From Mauremys mutica (lineage: Eukaryota > Chordata > Testudines > Geoemydidae): a DNA stretch of 64,000 nucleotides. Under the pieces are notes generated by a model, which made no database searches, was not told where the DNA came from, and saw only the letters and a list, made by a program, of their open reading frames with translations. A program made the position numbers and the translations under genes. Positions 1 through 9,870 of the stretch are shown here, in pieces. The DNA is taken from contig NC_059077.1 in NCBI RefSeq assembly GCF_020497125.1, forward strand, positions 20,654,840-20,718,839, given 5' to 3'. Each line of letters begins with the position of its first letter. The stretch's first letter is position 1.

Positions 1-865
1 ACTGAAGGTTCTGCTTAAGCTTCTTTTACAGGGGAAGAATACTGGGGGAATGAAGGGCACATCTGGAAGTGATAAAGCACTGAAACCAACAAAAACCTAA
101 AGTGCTAGCATTATACATCCTATAACAGCCAGTCACAGGCATGGGCACACTGCCCCTATTTATGAAAGGTGCTCTATTATAATGCTCACCCTTTTTCAGA
201 GTGGTCATTGCTGCACATGCTATTGCTAAAGAGAACACAAACACCATCAAGTAGGAGAGAAATGCCAATAATCAGTAAAACAACATGCAGGAAAAATTCC
301 CACAATCTTACATAAATCTGGAGGTTAATAAAGGGGGTTTTAAAGGGTCAGTTTTAATTATCTATTGGTTAAGTGTCTGCAATGATCTTGGCATGGTACA
401 AGACAAACAGATGGAGGCATTTGGATATCCAGATGATCGGGTTAGCTTGGAAATTAAAAACATTTTTTAACTGAGGACACCTTCTGCAAAAAATTCCAGG
501 GTTGGTGCCTGAAATTAGACATCCTAAGGGGAGGTTTTCAAAGGAACAAATGGCAATTAGGGCCCTATCTCCCATTGACAGTAATTGGGAGTTAGCCACT
601 TAGTTGCCATTTGTCCCTTTGAAAATCTCTGTAAACATATATTTAGGCATCTAAGTAAAAGTGGTTTGGTTTTCAGGGGAGTAAAGGTGCTGGGTATACT
701 CAACTGTCTCCTTGGTTACAGCACATGACTGGGAAGGCTCCTGTGTTCTATTCCTGGCTTAGATCATTACATGTAACCAGCAAGTCAAGGCACTTGTCAT
801 GTCTTTGCCTCAGTTTAACATGTCACATTGGTTTAAAAAGAGGTGCCATGTGGCTTATAAACCAC

Positions 866-1882
866 ATAGACTCATAGACTTTAAGGTCAGAAGGGACCAT
901 TATGATCATCTAGTCTGACCTCCTGCACAAAGCAGGCCACAGAATCTTACCCATCCATTTCTATAACAAACCCCTAACCTATGTCTGAGTTATTGAAGTC
1001 TTCAAATTGTGGTTTGAAGACCTCAAGCTGCAGAGAATCCTCCAGCAAGCGACCCGTGCCCCATGCTGCAGAGGAAGGCGAAAAACCTCCAGGGCCTCTG
1101 CCAATCTGCCCTGGAGGAAAATTCCTTCCCGACCCCAAATATGGCGATCAGTTAAACCCTGAGCATGTGGGCAAGACTCAACTGCCAGCACCCAGGAAAG
1201 AATTCTCTGTAGTAACTCAGATCCCATCCCATCTAACATCCCATCACAGACCACTGGGCATACTTATCTGCTGATAATCAAAAATCAATTGCCAAAATTA
1301 GGCTATCCCATCATACCATCCCTTCCATAAACTTATCAAGCTTAGTCTTAAAGCCAGATATGTCTTTTGCCCCCACTACTCCACTCGGAAGACTGTTCCA
1401 GAACTTCACTCCTCTAATGGTTAGAAACCTTCGTCTAATTTCAAGTCTAAACTTCCTAGTGTGCAATTTATACCCGTTTTGTTTTGTGTCCACATTGTTA
1501 CTAAGCTTAAATAATTCCTCTCCCTCCCTAATATTAATCCCTCTGATATATTTATAAAGAGCAAGCATATCCCCCCTCAACCTTCTTTTGGTTAGGCTAA
1601 ACAAGCCAAGCTCTTTGAGTCTCCTTTCATAAGACAGGTTTTCCATTCCTCGGATCATCCTAGTAGCCTGTCTCTGAACCTGTTCCAGTTTGAATTCATT
1701 CTTCTTAAACGTGGGAGACCAGAACTGCACACAGTATTCCAGATGCGGTCTCACCAGTGCCTTATATAACGGTACTAACACCTCCTTATCTTTGCTGGAA
1801 ATACCTCGCCTGATGCATCCTAAAACCGCATTAGCTTTTTTAACGGCCATATCACATTGGCGGCGTGCGCTCCTGAGACAGA
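866..1882 (-). mobile_element. CR1 LINE, 3' part of ORF2 and 3' UTR
   Basis: The minus strand encodes the C-terminal part of a CR1 reverse transcriptase (reading frame about 1311-1880), with conserved phrases such as [22 protein letters not shown] and YERRLKELGL. The 3' UTR follows at lower coordinates and contains the typical 'gactttaaggtcagaaggg' segment near 876-898. The copy is 5' truncated, as most CR1 insertions are, and the RT catalytic core is missing. The reading frame is intact for about 190 residues, so it is one of the younger CR1 copies here. Confidence 0.92.
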
Positions 1883-3114
1883 AAGTAATATTGAAGAACA
1901 AAGTATTGCTATTTAACAATTCAATTATCTTGCTTTCAGATTAGTAGTGTTTCAAGAAAAACAAAATGTGAACAAATAAGAATCAGAGTACACGGCGTTG
2001 GCTAAAATCATCCAATTTGAGTGCCTACAGTTAGCAATCTAACTACACATTTAGGCACCTCAATAGGTGGCCTGATTTTCATAGATGCTAGATACCAGTT
2101 AAAGTCAATGGGAGCTGCAGGTGCTGCTAGGGATCTTTGAAAATCAGGCTACTTATTTAGGTGACTAACTTTAGGCACACAAGTTTGAAAACTTGATAAT
2201 TGATTGAAATAGATGGTAAAATACAGAGAATGTATTTTTAAGTGATTGAAACAAATGACAGGCAATCTATATTGATACACATCCTCTGGGCAGCCTCTGC
2301 CAGTGGGTCTCCCCTGGCATCCAGAATTCAACTTAACGTGTGGCTAAACTCATGTTTAACTGCTAGTCACCTGTCATAAAAGTGAAGCCCAAGTAGTGTA
2401 AATGGTTTATTGTCTGAAATATAAAGCTAATTTCGCCTGTTTTAGACCAGGTTGACTCTCCCCTTTCTGTTTCGTTTTTCATCACAAAGCCTTGCCCCAT
2501 GTCTAGGTACTGTCAAATTCATCATGACAAAGGGCAGGGCCAGTAGCTGCTTTTATTTGCAGCAGGCCTAAGCAGAGCAGGAATGGGGACATAGATGCAT
2601 CTGTGCTTGCCTCCCACCCTCAACATTTGCTTCTAGGCTTTTGTTGTTTCCTAATGAGCATAACAAAAACTTTGATGGTTTCATTACTTCCCTTTAACTT
2701 GTTAGAACAGCTGAAGTTTTCATTCACAGATTGAAATTACAGCCTAATGTTTCTAGAATCAAAAACCTTCCAAATACATATTTATGTAAGTTTCACCCAG
2801 ATGTAGGCACTGTTTCCTGTTGGTAGGTCTGGGAGTTTCAAAGCTGTCCCTGGAGCTTGGCCTGAGGGATGCCAGGCCTTCCCAACTATCAGTCTAATGA
2901 TCCATACTCCATCTGGGGGGGAGGGTCTCTGACTACTAATTAGCTACTACAACAATTTAGCAACTTGCTGGCTTGTGTAATAGTGAGAGGGGTTGGGACC
3001 TGGAGGTGAGCAAGGCCCTGTGGCAGGCTCAGGCTGAGGTGAAATGGATGGGTACAGTGAGTGGGAAGCCAGTCCAGGGTCTGGCTGAACTGAGGTGAGT
3101 GGTTGTGGAAGAGC

Positions 3115-3454
3115 CAGGGGCGGCTCTAGACATTCCGCTGGTCCTGTGGCTCTGGTGGACCTCCCGCAGGCATGCCTGCGGAGGGTCTGCTGGTCCCGCG
3201 GCTCTGGTGGACCTCCCGCAGGCATGCCTGCAGAGGGTCTGCTGGTCCCGCGGCTCTGGTGGACCTCCCGCAGGCGTGCCTGCGGAGGGTCTGCTGGTCC
3301 CGCGGCTCCACCAAGCCGTGGGACCAGTGGACCCTCTGCAGGCATGCCACCAAAGGCAGCCTGCCTGCCGCCCTCCCGGTGACCGGCAGAGCGCCCCCCG
3401 CGGCATGCCGCCCCAAGCACGCGCTTGGTGTGCTGGGGCCTGGAGCTGCCCCTG
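3115..3454. mobile_element. Non-autonomous hAT element with 52-bp internal repeats (copy 1)
   Basis: The ends are CAGGGGCGGCTCTAG and CTGGAGCTGCCCCTG, an imperfect terminal inverted repeat. The flanks GGAAGAGC (3107-3114) and GGAGGAGC (3455-3462) form an 8-bp target duplication with one mismatch, the hAT signature. The interior is GC-rich and consists largely of tandem 52-bp units, each with a palindrome centred on GGCATGCC. No transposase is encoded. Related copies lie at 10866-11168 and 56398-56761. Confidence 0.85.
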
Positions 3455-4011
3455 GGAGGAGCCATAGCAGGGTGATGCTTTAGTAAGGGACAGGCCAGGA
3501 CAGGTTGAAAGAGTGGGGCAGTCATGGCATGGTGGGAGGGGCTGTGGGGAGCTGGCCCAGTATATGTGGGTGGGAGGTACAGCCGGGTGAGGATCACGAA
3601 AAGGGGATTTGGGGGGCTGGCACAGAGATCAGGTAGTCATGCAGGGAAAGGGAGATGAGGGCAAGTGCTGAGGCAGGGCTGGCATAGGGAGTGGAGGGAA
3701 CAGCACGGCTAAGCTGAGGTGAGATGAGGGGGGCACAAGGGAGAACCACGGTAGGATCAGCCTCTCATAGGGGCAGCTTTGGGAAGGGCTGGCACAGATA
3801 TGGGGGCGCTTCAGGCTCAGGCACCAAGGTGTGTGGGAGTCTGGTTAGGCTGGGGCACAGAGCCGAAGGGACTGACAGAGTAAAGAGGAGCCTCAGCCCG
3901 GGCAGGTTTGAGTGAGGAGAGGGGCTGGCCCAGGGAACGGGGGCGTCGCGGCGGGCGGGGATAGAGGAGACCCAGCCGCTCCCTGCCCGCCCGGCGGGTT
4001 GTTGCTCGGGC

Positions 4012-4021
4012 GGGAATCCCC
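4012..4021 (+). promoter_or_regulatory. Candidate NF-kB site in the MALT1 promoter
   Basis: GGGAATCCCC matches the kB consensus GGGRNWYYCC exactly and lies about 110 bp upstream of the start codon inside the CpG-rich block. Because MALT1 activates NF-kB, it could mediate feedback. Such ten-mers also arise by chance in GC-rich DNA. Confidence 0.35.
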
Positions 4022-4132
4022 GACTCGCTCCTTCCGGGTGCAGGCGCCGCCTCCGCTCCGTTCCCGGAGCGTGAGGCGCTGGGGAGGTTCAAACGCTCCC
4101 GGGGCCGCTCGCTGGGGTCTCTGCTCCTCACT

Positions 4133-4293
4133 ATGTCGGTCTCGCCCGCGGCCCCGCCGGGGTCGCTGCCCCTTAACCGGCTCGGGGAGCCGCTGCTCCG
4201 GCGGCTCAGTGGCGTGCTGGACCGCGCAGCTCCGGGCAGGGGCTGGAGAGACTTGGCGCAGCGAGCCGGGAGCCACGGCAGGGTCAAGCTGAG
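4133..4293 (+). CDS. MALT1: MALT1 exon 1 (start, first half of death domain)
   Basis: Encodes 53 residues plus two bases of codon 54. It starts MSVSPAAPPGSLPLN and continues with NRLGEPLLRRLSGVLD and GRGWRDLAQRAG, which I recognise as the start of the MALT1 death domain, the region that contacts BCL10. The ATG has A at -3, and no in-frame ATG was seen upstream in the GC-rich leader. Compared with human MALT1 the N-terminus is about 16 residues shorter, with most of the loss in the Pro/Ala-rich leader. The donor is GAG|gtgagg. Similar GGTGAG hexamers recur in the minisatellite just downstream and could act as cryptic donors. Confidence 0.95.
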
Positions 4294-4429
4294 GTGAGGG
4301 CAGCGGCAGCCCCGCGGGGGCGCTGAGGCAGCGGGGGGCAGGAGCGTTGGGGTGCCTGGCGCGGGGGAGCCCGGGCGAGTCGGGACAGTGGGTCTGGCGC
4401 CGGGCGGGGGAGAGGCACATGGGGCAGGC

Positions 4430-4612
4430 TCAGGTGAAAGGAGCAGCCGGCGGGAGCCTGGCACAAGCAGTGGGAGGGCCCCCGGGGGTCAGGTGAGGCT
4501 GTGGCTGGGGGTCCTGGCACAGGGAGGGGAGGGCCCCCGGGGGTCAGGTGAGGCTGTGGCTGGGGGTCCTGGCACAGGGAGGGGAGCGCCCCCGGGGGTC
4601 AGGTGAGGGGGG
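4430..4612 (+). repeat. 55-bp minisatellite, left block
   Basis: Tandem units built around 'gtcaggtgaggctgtggct' and 'cctggcacagggaggggag', with a period near 55 bp; two adjacent units are almost identical. The array resumes at 5422 after a solo LTR. Degenerate relatives (ctgaggtgag, ggctggcacag) also occur upstream of exon 1 between about 2985 and 3900. Confidence 0.8.
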
Positions 4613-5421
4613 TGTCTTAGGATTCTTTCCCCACTCTGAACTCTGGGGTACAGATGTGAGGACCTGCATGAAAGACCCCTGAAGCTTATATTTACCAGCT
4701 TAGGTTAAAACTTTACCAAGGATGGCACAAATTTGTTTCCTTGCCTTAGTATCACTGCCGCCACCAAGTGATTTAAACAAACATTCAGGGAGGGCCACTT
4801 GAAGCCCTACTTTTGCCAAATATGTCCCCAAGCCCCTACACCCCCTTTCCTGGGGAGGCTTGAGAATAATATCCTCACCAATTGGTACAGGTGAACACAG
4901 ACCCAAACACTTGGATTTTAAGAACGGGTTCTTAAAAGAAGAATTTTAATTTAAGAAAAGGTAAAAGAATCACCTCTGTAAAATCAGGATGGTAAGTACT
5001 TTACAGAATAACAAAAGACTTAAGAACACAGAGGATTTCCCCTCTAGGCAAAACCTTGAAGTTACAAAAACAGGGATAAACATCCCTCTTAGCACAGGGG
5101 AAATTCACAAGCTAAAACAAAAGATAATCGAACACATTTATTTTCTGCTATTACTTACTTTTTCGGCAAGACTAGATGCTTAGTTCAGATATAGTTTAGG
5201 GAGATGTATTTTCCCCTTCCCTGTTTCCTGGCTGGCTCAGAGAGAGACGGACCAAAACCTTCTTCCATAGATTTGAAAGTATCTTCTCCCCTTATTGGTC
5301 CTTTTGGTCAGGAGTCACCCAGCTTATCTGAGCTTCTTAATGCTTTATAGGTAAAAGAAAAATTAACCCTTTGCAGGGTAAAGAGGTATTTTATGCTACC
5401 TGTAGCTATATGTTTATGACA
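4613..5421 (-). mobile_element. Solo LTR inserted in the minisatellite
   Basis: An 809-bp block starting TGTCTTAGG and ending TTTATGACA interrupts the minisatellite. The flanks GGGGG (4608-4612) and GGTGG (5422-5426) are a near 5-bp target duplication. An AATAAA signal is present on the minus strand near 5135, which suggests minus orientation. The end resembles that of the LTR at 39145-39945: both share a '(tt)gaaa.tatctt' and 'ttggtcc...ggtcagg' segment, so they are probably the same family. Confidence 0.7.
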
Positions 5422-5630
5422 GGTGGCTGGGGGTCCTAGCACAGGCAGTGGGAGAGCCCTGGGGGGGGGGTCAGGTGAGGGGGTGGCTGGGAGCCTGGCA
5501 CAGGGAGGGGAGAGCCATGGGGGTCAGGTGAGGGGGTGGCTGGGGACTCTGGCACAAGCAGTGGGAAAGCCCTGCGGTGTCAGGGGAGGGTATGGCTGGG
5601 GGCCCTGGCACAAGCAGTGGGAGAGCTGCT
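5422..5630 (+). repeat. 55-bp minisatellite, right block
   Basis: Continuation of the array at 4430-4612: about four units beginning 'ggtggctggg', with 'cctggcacag' or 'cctggcacaa' inside and 'gtcaggtgagg' at the junctions. An open frame of 80 codons through it only reflects the absence of stops in the repeat. Confidence 0.8.
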
Positions 5631-6551
5631 GTTGGGGCAATGTCACCTCAAGGAAGAGACTTTAGAGCATGTAGTGAGGAAGCCACAGCATTGTCTGATG
5701 AATGCTCAGGCAAGGAGTGCCTGGCATGCACACTTGGGGTGCTTTAGCAGTGACAGGTGCAGATTCTCAGTAGGTTCCTAGCTGAGTGCAGGGGTGGGCA
5801 GCTGGTACAGGGAGCAATTTAAGGATTCATGCAAGGCTTGACACAGAGACATAAGCCAATTTGGGGCAAGTGGACCACGTGAGCAACAGATTTGGTGTAT
5901 GCAACATGTGGTGATGATCTGTTGTGATGGGATGCACTGTCTTATTGGTTTCATTCTTGTGGCAAAAATGCCCACTGTTCTTATTCTGTAAGGTAGATGA
6001 ATTGTTCTCATGAATTATTCTCTATTATGCCTTTGCAGTTTGGCAAAGGAGTTTAATGATGTAACTGCTTTGCAGAATAAGTAACCCTACAGTCTTAAAT
6101 GGTGTCTCTCCTGTTTTTACAGAGACAACAGGAGGACAACGTGAAAATTGTTGCAAGGGAAAAAATATACTCATACAAATTGTTCTGTTTTGTATTCTTC
6201 CTGCCAGGATGTGTTCACGCTCCTCTGCTGCTGAAGTTTATTGAATCTTGCATTATATTAGTGTCCTTTTTTTCCCCTAAGAGTATAAAAACCCTTTCTC
6301 ATCACAACCTTATCAATTAATCTGTAGCAAGTACATGGTAATTAAATAAAGGGGTTCTAAACAGACCTTTCTTGTGGTGACATATGACTTCATGTTTTTC
6401 CAAAACTTTGATCCTTTCCTAATTCTTCACATGTTGAGACTATCCAGAAAAGGTTATAATACTTATTTCTGTGATTAGAAGCTCTGAAGGTTTAAGACTG
6501 AAGTTTTAATGCATAGATCTCTACATCTGAAATTACAGATTGGCAATGAAG

Positions 6552-6890
6552 TGTAGATTCATCGAGTTTAAGGTCAGAAGGGACCTTTGTGATCATCTAG
6601 TCTGACCTTCTGCACATTGCAGGCCACAGAACCTCACCCACTCCTGAAATAGACCCCTAACCTCTGGTTGAGTTACTGAAGTCCTCAAATCATGGTTTAA
6701 AGACTTAGTTACAGAGCATTCACCATTTGCACTAGTTTAAACCTCCAAGTGACCCATGCTGCAGAGGAAGGCAAACTCTCAGACCCCCACCCATGGTCTC
6801 AGCCAATCTGACCTGGGGGAAATTCCTTCCTGACCCAAATATGGTGATCAGTTAAATCCTGGGCACATGGGCAAGACCCACTAGGCAAAT
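6552..6890 (-). mobile_element. CR1 3' UTR fragment
   Basis: Contains 'tttaaggtcagaagggacc', 'gatcatctagtctgacctt' and 'aattccttcctgaccc', the same order as the 3' UTR of the CR1 at 866-1310. No coding part remains. Confidence 0.85.
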
Positions 6891-6934
6891 GTCTAATATT
6901 TAATCTTTCTTACACTATAGCAGTACATCAGCTA

Positions 6935-7127
6935 TGAAAGCATCATATCTGGAATAAATTGCCTAGGGAGGTTGTGGCATCTCCATCTCTGGAGATATTT
7001 AAGAGTAGGTTAGATAAATGTCTAACAGGGATGGTCTAGACAGTATTTGGTCCTGCCATGAGGGCAGGGGACTGGACTCGATGACCTCTCGAGGTCCCTT
7101 CCAGTCCTAGAATCTATGAAATAGTGT
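6935..7127 (+). mobile_element. CR1 3'-end fragment, plus strand
   Basis: Carries the other CR1 tail type: 'aattgcctagggaggttgt', 'ggactggactcgatgacct' and 'aggtcccttccagtcctag', ending near 'aatctatgaaa'. It faces away from the fragment at 6552-6890, so two separate insertions are adjacent. Confidence 0.8.
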
Positions 7128-7813
7128 CTTCCTGGAACCACAGTTTAAATCCTGCTATTGGTGACTCATTGTTTATTGCTTCTGAAGTAGTCACACTGTA
7201 AATGGAAAGGTTTTTGCAAAGGTATTTGGTTTTTCAGAAGAGATAGTGAAAACAGAAGTCCTACCTACAAGTGTAGGAGTCTACCCTGTGTATTGAGTAG
7301 AATTGCCATTCACACAAATATCCTTTGTGTGGCATGCAGTTCACCTTCATTTCAGGCAGCTTAATTAAAGTGGTGGTGTATGATTTGTATACAGTTGTCA
7401 TGTGTTTTGAAATCCTTTTGACCTGAGATGCTGCGTGTGTGTAAGATACTTTAAATACGTCTAGGAAACAATATAATATAGAACTGGGAAATACCTCACA
7501 TTAGTAGAATAAACTCTGCTAGATTCATATGTGTAAATCCACCGCTTAATGGGAGTCAGACGTGTACATTAGGAAGATCTTGTATTTGTAGTAATGAACA
7601 CCAGATTCCTATCAGTAATTTCCCCTGCAAAAATTAATATTTACTTTCATATATTCAGTTTTATCAATATTTCCTTACAAGGCAGTCTCATTGGGGGCAA
7701 AATTAGGTATGAGTATAGTACAAAGATCAGGTTTCTCTTTCTCCATTTTTAATTGATCACTTGGCATTCATACAAATGCACTTAACTTATTTGTTTTATT
7801 TTAATTTTTGCAG

Positions 7814-7980
7814 TTCTCTGGAGTTGGAACAATGTTCTCTCAAAGTACTGGAGCCAGAAGGAAGCCCCAGTTGGAGTCTCCTGAGACTAATGGGTGAAAG
7901 GGGTTGCACTGTGGTGGAACTGGTGGAATTCTTACAGGCCCTGGAACACACAGAGGCCCTTCAGTGTCTCAGTCCTCCAG
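7814..7980 (+). CDS. MALT1: MALT1 exon 2 (second half of death domain)
   Basis: 167 nt; the acceptor is tttttgcag and the donor CAG|gttaat. It reads ...LELEQCSLKVLEPEGSP then MGERGCTVVELVEFLQALEH and LSPPG. It completes the death-domain helices and ends at the LSPPG turn that leads into Ig1. The first codon is shared with exon 1 (AG+T, Ser) and the last base pairs with exon 3 to give Gly. The gttaat donor is a weaker match than the other donors of the gene. Similarity to human MALT1 is high over the whole exon. Confidence 0.96.
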
Positions 7981-8317
7981 GTTAATTTTCATTCCTAAAT
8001 TCACCATCTATATGCATTATGCTGGAAACTCACTGGGGTGAAGGGTCCTATAGTGGGTAGAAGAATTTATAGGTAAAAGCTAGCAATGCTATGTAAGAAT
8101 CCAGAATAGATAGTGTTAGGAACAGGTGGGCAGAACAGAAGAGTCTGTTGTAAAGACAATAGGTATATTTGGGAAGGAAGGCAGATTGTTTGCTTACTTA
8201 GTTATTTAAAAAGTAAGGTGAAGGATGTGGTTGTTTTTTACTACTGTAAGCCCTGCAGCCAGGACCACACAGAAGTCTGGAAGAGTGGATTCTTTTCTGT
8301 CTCAACAGAACTGTCAC

Positions 8318-9024
8318 TGGTCTACACTTAAAATTTGGATCAACCTAACTGGGTTGCTCAGGGGTGTGAAAAATTCACACTCCTGAGTGCCTTAGTTAAG
8401 CTGACTTAACCCCCCCATTGTAGACCTGACTAGGTGAATGGAAACATTCTTCACTCAACCAAACTGCTGCATGGGAAGGTGGATTACTTATATCAATGGA
8501 AAAACCCTTCTGTCGATGTAGGAAGCATCTATGCTATAGAGGCGTAGTGCCCATACAGGCCGGGAGAGGGGAGGCAATTGCCCGGGGGCGCCCAGCCACT
8601 GCTGCCACCGCACTAGCAGCAGCCGGGAGCCCCAGACCCTTTTAAAACGCCCGAGCAGGCTGCAGGGCTCCTAGGCACGCCCAACCGCTCCGGGCCCTGT
8701 GCTTTGGGGGGCCCCGTGGGCTGACATGATTGGCCAGTCCTGTAAGTGACAGGCAGTCCCAGAAGTGATGGATTCGTCACTTCCGCCCCAAGCCCCCCTA
8801 GGATGGCCCTGGCCCTGGGGCCCGGAATTGCTGTCGGCGGGCCTGTGCCCATAGTATAGGTATGGCTTAAGACTTCTGTCGACCTAGCTATTGCCTTTCA
8901 GAGAGGTGGATTAACTGCACTGATAGAAAAACCCCTTCTGTTGCTGTAGGAAGCATTTAAACTATGGCACTACAGCAGCATTGCCGCCATGCTGTAGCTG
9001 TGCAGCTGAAGTGTAGACATAACC
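8318..9024. mobile_element. MITE with 'GGTCTACACTT' ends, host of a hAT insertion
   Basis: The left end reads TGGTCTACACTTAAAA and the right end GAAGTGTAGACATAACC, an inverted pair typical of several MITE families in this window. Inner parts repeat each other in inverted form ('gaaaaacccttctgtcgatgt' near 8498 and 'gaaaaaccccttctgttgct' near 8927). A hAT element sits inside at 8556-8845. The edges are approximate. Confidence 0.6.
8556..8845. mobile_element. hAT-type element nested in a MITE
   Basis: 290 bp of GC-rich DNA with ends CAGGCCGGGAG and GGCGGGCCTG. It is flanked by a perfect 8-bp target duplication, TGCCCATA (8548-8555 and 8846-8853). No transposase is encoded. Confidence 0.82.
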
Positions 9025-9870
9025 TGAGTAAACTTATTAGAGGTCGGAGCCCTCGTTATTTGCAGCTGTCCTTTATTACACAAAACAAGGCTAACAAAAT
9101 GGGGTGCTGATCCTTAATTTGGGTTCCTAGATGCAATGCAAATGATAAATTTCAACAGAATTCTTGTGTGTTAAAATAGCAAATCTATGAAGGAGACCAC
9201 AATTGAGCAGTCATCTTGCTGAATCTAGTCTTTTGCTGTGTTTTAATAATGTCTCGTTATGAATTCTAGATAGTAACTAATGAGATTTCAGAAACAGAAA
9301 AAGTTAATGCATGTACAAGAGCAATAGTCAGAATCATAGGTGAGTTTTGTACTCCTTGTCCTTCATTTATGAGAATAAATGTTTTTCATTACTACCTATA
9401 ATGTATTCCAAAAACACATGGCCAAATTCTGTTTTGTTCTATAAACTGGCCCTCTAACATTAGTTTTTATAGTTTGAAACCTTAAATCTGTGATGAATTC
9501 ATATAGGAATTGTTGTTTTAGGAAAAAATAATCTAGTTTAATTAGTCATCCTATTCTGTTTCTTAAATAGGCTATGTGGGAATAACAGTAGTGTTTTAGA
9601 TTCACTGTGCCTACGTTTTTACAATTGAATTATTGCTTTTGCCAAGATCAGTATTAGAACTGCAGTGTGTTGCTCTGTGTAAAAGGAGGGTAATGTGAAG
9701 CATTCAAAGGTATAATGAACTTTTGTGACAGCCTAAATGAAAGTGAATCTGTGTAAACCTACTAAGACTGGGTCTACACTCAAGACTTTTGTAAGTATAG
9801 CAATGTCAGGTACGGAAGTGATTTGGGGAGATGGGACAACATTTCTATACTGGGAAAATCCCTAGTGTAA

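Larger units (their letters stand above)
1..4132. other. Upstream flank of MALT1
   Basis: No upstream gene is recognisable. The stretch holds a minus-strand CR1 (866-1882), a hAT element (3115-3454), G-rich degenerate minisatellite sequence (about 2985-3900) and the CpG-rich promoter. I see no assignable feature in 1-865 or 1883-2984, apart from short segments such as 2041-2160 that resemble ancient dispersed repeats (phrases like 'gtcaatggg' and 'tttgaaaatc'). Confidence 0.6.
3900..4430 (+). promoter_or_regulatory. CpG-rich MALT1 promoter and 5' UTR region
   Basis: A dense CpG block surrounds exon 1, in contrast to the AT-rich, CpG-poor flanks. It contains GC boxes (GCGGGCGGGG at 3951-3960; GGGCGGG near 4008-4014) and no obvious TATA box, as expected for a CpG-island promoter. 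The transcription start cannot be placed from sequence alone. Long antisense open frames here are composition artefacts. Confidence 0.75.
4294..7813 (+). other. Intron 1
   Basis: Contains the 55-bp minisatellite split by a solo LTR, then two CR1 3'-end fragments in opposite orientation (6552-6890 and 6935-7127). I see no recognisable feature in 5640-6550 or 7130-7813. Confidence 0.8.

Noticed and set aside
2947..3597. Open frames on both strands (up to 216 codons) with repeated peptide units
   Set aside because: They run through the hAT copy with 52-bp repeats; all are stop-free only because the repeat is GC-rich. Frames in the other two copies were rejected for the same reason.
3817..4464. 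Long antisense open frames (215 and 175 codons) over MALT1 exon 1
   Set aside because: They are Pro/Arg/Ala-rich, overlap the CpG-rich block, match no family and mirror base composition.
5423..5781. Gly-rich frames of about 80 codons
   Set aside because: They fall inside the 55-bp minisatellite and adjoining DNA; no start context or conservation.
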